NCBI RefSeq assembly: GCF_001422725.1
Contig: NZ_LMMA01000012.1
Coordinates: 180,967 to 244,966, forward strand
Direction: 5' to 3'
From: Flavobacterium sp. Leaf82
Lineage (GTDB): Bacteria > Bacteroidota > Bacteroidia > Flavobacteriales > Flavobacteriaceae
Length of the DNA: 64,000 nt
How positions within the stretch are numbered: position 1 is the stretch's first letter; each line of letters starts with the position of its first letter. Positions 61,503-64,000 of the stretch are shown here, in pieces. The notes below the pieces were generated by a model. That model did no database searches, was not told the DNA's origin, and saw nothing but the letters and a program-made list of their open reading frames with translations. Made by a program: the position numbers and the translations under genes.

Positions 61503-64000
61503 ATGATTCAAAAACTACTTTTGTTCGTTCGTTCGATCTTTTTACTGAAATTTAATTCTTTTTCTTCTTCGGAAAGATCTTTTGCTCCAAATGTAAAATT
61601 GCTTTGTTTGGGAATGTTTTTTGTTCTTTCAAACAATTATGCACAATGTGCCTATCCAGGTGGAGCTACTGTTGTTGGTTCAGCTTATACTTTCTGTATT
61701 GACGGTACCAATACTTTTAATACTCCAACTATTAATGCTGGCAGATATGTCTTAGTAAATGTAATTCAGGGATATCGATATACATTTAGTGTTGGAGATG
61801 CCTGGACAGCTGGTGGAAATGCAAATCGTGAAACTTTAACAATATTTGACGCTTCAAATAATTCGGCTTTAGCTGGTGGTTATAATATTGGAACGACTGG
61901 TACTAGTATTTCTAATTGGCCGTCTCCAATTTCGGGACAAATAAAAGTTTTGCTTTCTAAAGATTGCGGAACAGCTGGTTCGGGAGGTGCATTAACATTA
62001 ACGTTGAATTCTTCTACTAATACTCTCGATGACCAAACGATTGCAGGAAACAATGTATGGAGAGGGCATATATACAATTTTACAAGTGGCGTACCTCCGG
62101 GAGGAAGTTCTCCGGCAAATCCGGCAAATACAAACCCATTTGCAAGTGCGCAATACGTTGGATATAATGATTTTGGTTCAGAAACAATACCCACATCACT
62201 TAATTTTGGTGGTAATACGGCTTGTTTTCCTGTTTATTCAAATGGTACACAACTCGCAAATATTTATACAGAACAATTTGCAGTAAGATCCCGCATGAAA
62301 TCTACAAGAGCAGCAGGTTGTTATTTAGTAACCATAAAAGGAGATGATGGTGTGCGTTTGTATGTTGATAATGTACTTGTCTTTGATGAGTGGATACAAC
62401 AAAGTGCTGCAACGTACTCAAGTTTACTGGTTTATTTAAATGGAAATTCGGATCTTATATTAGATTATTACGAAAATGATGGGGCTAACGAACTTAGTTT
62501 TAGTATAACTCCTTTTTCTGCATCATCAAATACGGTTACTGTACCTGCTGCAACAACAGTTTGTAGCGCAACTTCTCCTGGTCTTTTAGATGGTTCTTCT
62601 TACCCTTATAACGGTTCTACTGCAAATAAAACAATAAAATTTCAATGGCAATCAGCTCCGGATGTTTCAGGAGTTCCTGGTACATGGTCAAATATTGCAT
62701 CAGCAACAGCAGAAGATTATACTCCGGGAGCAATAACTACAACGACAACTCCTAACGTTACATGGTACAGACGTACTGTTTCTGCAGCGGCATCAAATGC
62801 CTCTTCTTGTACTTATAATAGTAATGAATTTGCTATAACTACTCGTGCTGCAACTGTAGGAGGAACAGTTACTGGAGGAGCAACAATATGCTCAGGAACA
62901 CAGCCCGGAAATCTTACTTTGGCTGGAAATACAGGTTCTGTTACAAAATGGCAAAAAGCAAATAATGCTGGTTTTACCGTAGGTCTTACAGATATTGCAG
63001 TTACATCAAATACACTAACAGGTGCTACAATTGGAAACTTGACTGCTACGACGTATTTCAGAGCAGTAGTTCAAAATGCAGGTTGTCCAGCAAATTCCAG
63101 TTATGATACTGTCACAGTTACTCCGGTAAGTGTTGGAGGTACAGTTTCTGGAAGTAGTTCAGTTTGTGCAGGAACTAATAGTACGGTATTAACTTTAGCA
63201 GGAAATACAGGAAGTGTTGTTAGATGGGAATCCTCTACAGATAATTTTGCATCGGTAATTACGCCAATAACAAATGCAACTGCAACATTAACAGCAACAA
63301 ATGTTTTAGTTACAACTTATTATCGTGTAGTAGTACAAAACGGAACTTGTCCTGTTCAAACTTCTTCGGTAGGGTCAGTAATGATTACAAATCCAGATGC
63401 AACAGGAGTTTCAATTTGTCAGGGAAGTTCAGGTTCTCTAACATCTTCGGCTAGTTGTGGAGCAGTTGCACAAACACCATCAACTGCTTCAGGATCAGGT
63501 GGTATATCTAATGCTACAAATTATGGAGGTGCAGGTAATACAAATATTACTGTAAATTTCCCGGCATTACCAGCTGGTGCAGTGGTAACAGGTACTAATA
63601 TTATAATAAGCTTTAATTCGCTAGGTAATTCCTGGAAAAGTGAGTTACTGGTTAGAGCAACACCTCCTGCTGCATTTGGTGCAGCACAGTCTGATTTAAA
63701 TCCAGCTCCTTCTTCTACGGCTAATAATACCCCAGGTAGTGTTTCTAATCTACCATTAGGAACATGGGGAACAGGAAATCCGGCAGGTAACTGGTTATTT
63801 GAATTCAAAGAAAGTTTTGATGATAATGGTACTAATCCGGATGCGAATATTACAAATATTACAATTACAGTTAATTATACTTTGCCAGGAACAATAGATT
63901 GGTATACTGTAGCTTCAGGAGGAACAAAAATAGGATCAGGATCTCCATTTAATCCGGTTGGAGTTGCAGGTTCAGGTCTTGCAAATACAAATACTGCTGG
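61503..64000 (+). CDS. Modular PA14/Ig-like surface protein (partial, runs off the window)
   Basis: Open from ATG 61503 to the window edge, 832 codons without a stop. An unusually long leader of about 50 residues has a basic/Ser-rich front (MIQKLLLFVRSIFLLKFNSF), then a second hydrophobic core ending NNYAQ. A beta-rich unit follows (about 55-170), then a PA14-like unit (GDDGVRLYVDNVLVFDEW, about 280-300). At least three Ig-like repeats follow, of the form GGTVTGGATICSG ... FRAVVQN, the same type as in the gene at 57886. Proprotein-convertase P-domain-like sequence (about 680-800) ends in NITNITITVNYT. The C-terminus and sorting signal are outside the window. Confidence 0.85.
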   Translation, partial: MIQKLLLFVRSIFLLKFNSFSSSERSFAPNVKLLCLGMFFVLSNNYAQCAYPGGATVVGSAYTFCIDGTNTFNTPTINAGRYVLVNVIQGYRYTFSVGDAWTAGGNANRETLTIFDASNNSALAGGYNIGTTGTSISNWPSPISGQIKVLLSKDCGTAGSGGALTLTLNSSTNTLDDQTIAGNNVWRGHIYNFTSGVPPGGSSPANPANTNPFASAQYVGYNDFGSETIPTSLNFGGNTACFPVYSNGTQLANIYTEQFAVRSRMKSTRAAGCYLVTIKGDDGVRLYVDNVLVFDEWIQQSAATYSSLLVYLNGNSDLILDYYENDGANELSFSITPFSASSNTVTVPAATTVCSATSPGLLDGSSYPYNGSTANKTIKFQWQSAPDVSGVPGTWSNIASATAEDYTPGAITTTTTPNVTWYRRTVSAAASNASSCTYNSNEFAITTRAATVGGTVTGGATICSGTQPGNLTLAGNTGSVTKWQKANNAGFTVGLTDIAVTSNTLTGATIGNLTATTYFRAVVQNAGCPANSSYDTVTVTPVSVGGTVSGSSSVCAGTNSTVLTLAGNTGSVVRWESSTDNFASVITPITNATATLTATNVLVTTYYRVVVQNGTCPVQTSSVGSVMITNPDATGVSICQGSSGSLTSSASCGAVAQTPSTASGSGGISNATNYGGAGNTNITVNFPALPAGAVVTGTNIIISFNSLGNSWKSELLVRATPPAAFGAAQSDLNPAPSSTANNTPGSVSNLPLGTWGTGNPAGNWLFEFKESFDDNGTNPDANITNITITVNYTLPGTIDWYTVASGGTKIGSGSPFNPVGVAGSGLANTNTA

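Overview
The window is AT-rich, densely coded DNA from a member of Bacteroidota, most likely a Flavobacterium or close relative (inference). The evidence is threefold. Three proteins carry C-terminal sorting signals of the type IX secretion system. Several families are typical of the phylum: DUF4270, DUF4286, a TonB receptor with a carboxypeptidase-regulatory-like N-domain, and the OlsF-type two-domain acyltransferase. Promoters follow the Bacteroidota pattern TAnnTTTG rather than the E. coli pattern. Shine-Dalgarno sequences are weak and several genes start with TTG.

Layout. 1-5.1 kb: the first codons of a leftward gene resembling a type VI secretion tube protein, a DMP19-like protein, a secreted patatin-like lipase, a TPR protein exported by T9SS, and an isolated hexapeptide acyltransferase lying between two copies of an intergenic repeat. 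5.5-13.2 kb: housekeeping genes serS, lgt, a TPR protein, DUF4286, rsmA, mgtE and proC, separated by unusual repetitive palindromic spacers. 13.3-16.2 kb: a leftward operon of racemase, nhaA, lipoprotein and cytochrome c. 16.3-19.5 kb: a D-2-hydroxyacid dehydrogenase, then four small membrane proteins (zinc-ribbon/RDD, TM2, DUF4234, DUF2752). 19.5-29.97 kb: an OlsF-like aminolipid synthase, xth, an OmpA lipoprotein, a toxin-antitoxin pair, an aldo/keto reductase, a transglycosylase with a long N-terminal extension, radA and an esterase. 30.2-40.6 kb: panD-panC, divergent from a degenerate half-length glycogen synthase, DUF4270, glmS, then a TonB receptor paired with a GDSL lipoprotein.

40.8-52.1 kb: atpD-atpC, small membrane and secreted proteins, and a split biotin locus (bioF ... 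bioD-bioA-ketoacyl synthase). The split portion holds a frameshifted GxxExxY gene and a TraB/sigma-factor/putative anti-sigma module. 52.1-64 kb: three very large modular surface proteins, one leftward and two rightward, around recX. They share interchangeable modules; two show T9SS type C sorting signals and the third runs off the window.

No tRNA, rRNA, CRISPR array or intact insertion sequence was recognised. The least explained material is the intergenic DNA, where many spacers hold long inverted repeats built from short reiterated words in several distinct families. Among proteins, the most interesting are the ketoacyl synthase tied to biotin genes, the degenerate GlgA-like protein, and the shared modules of the three surface proteins.
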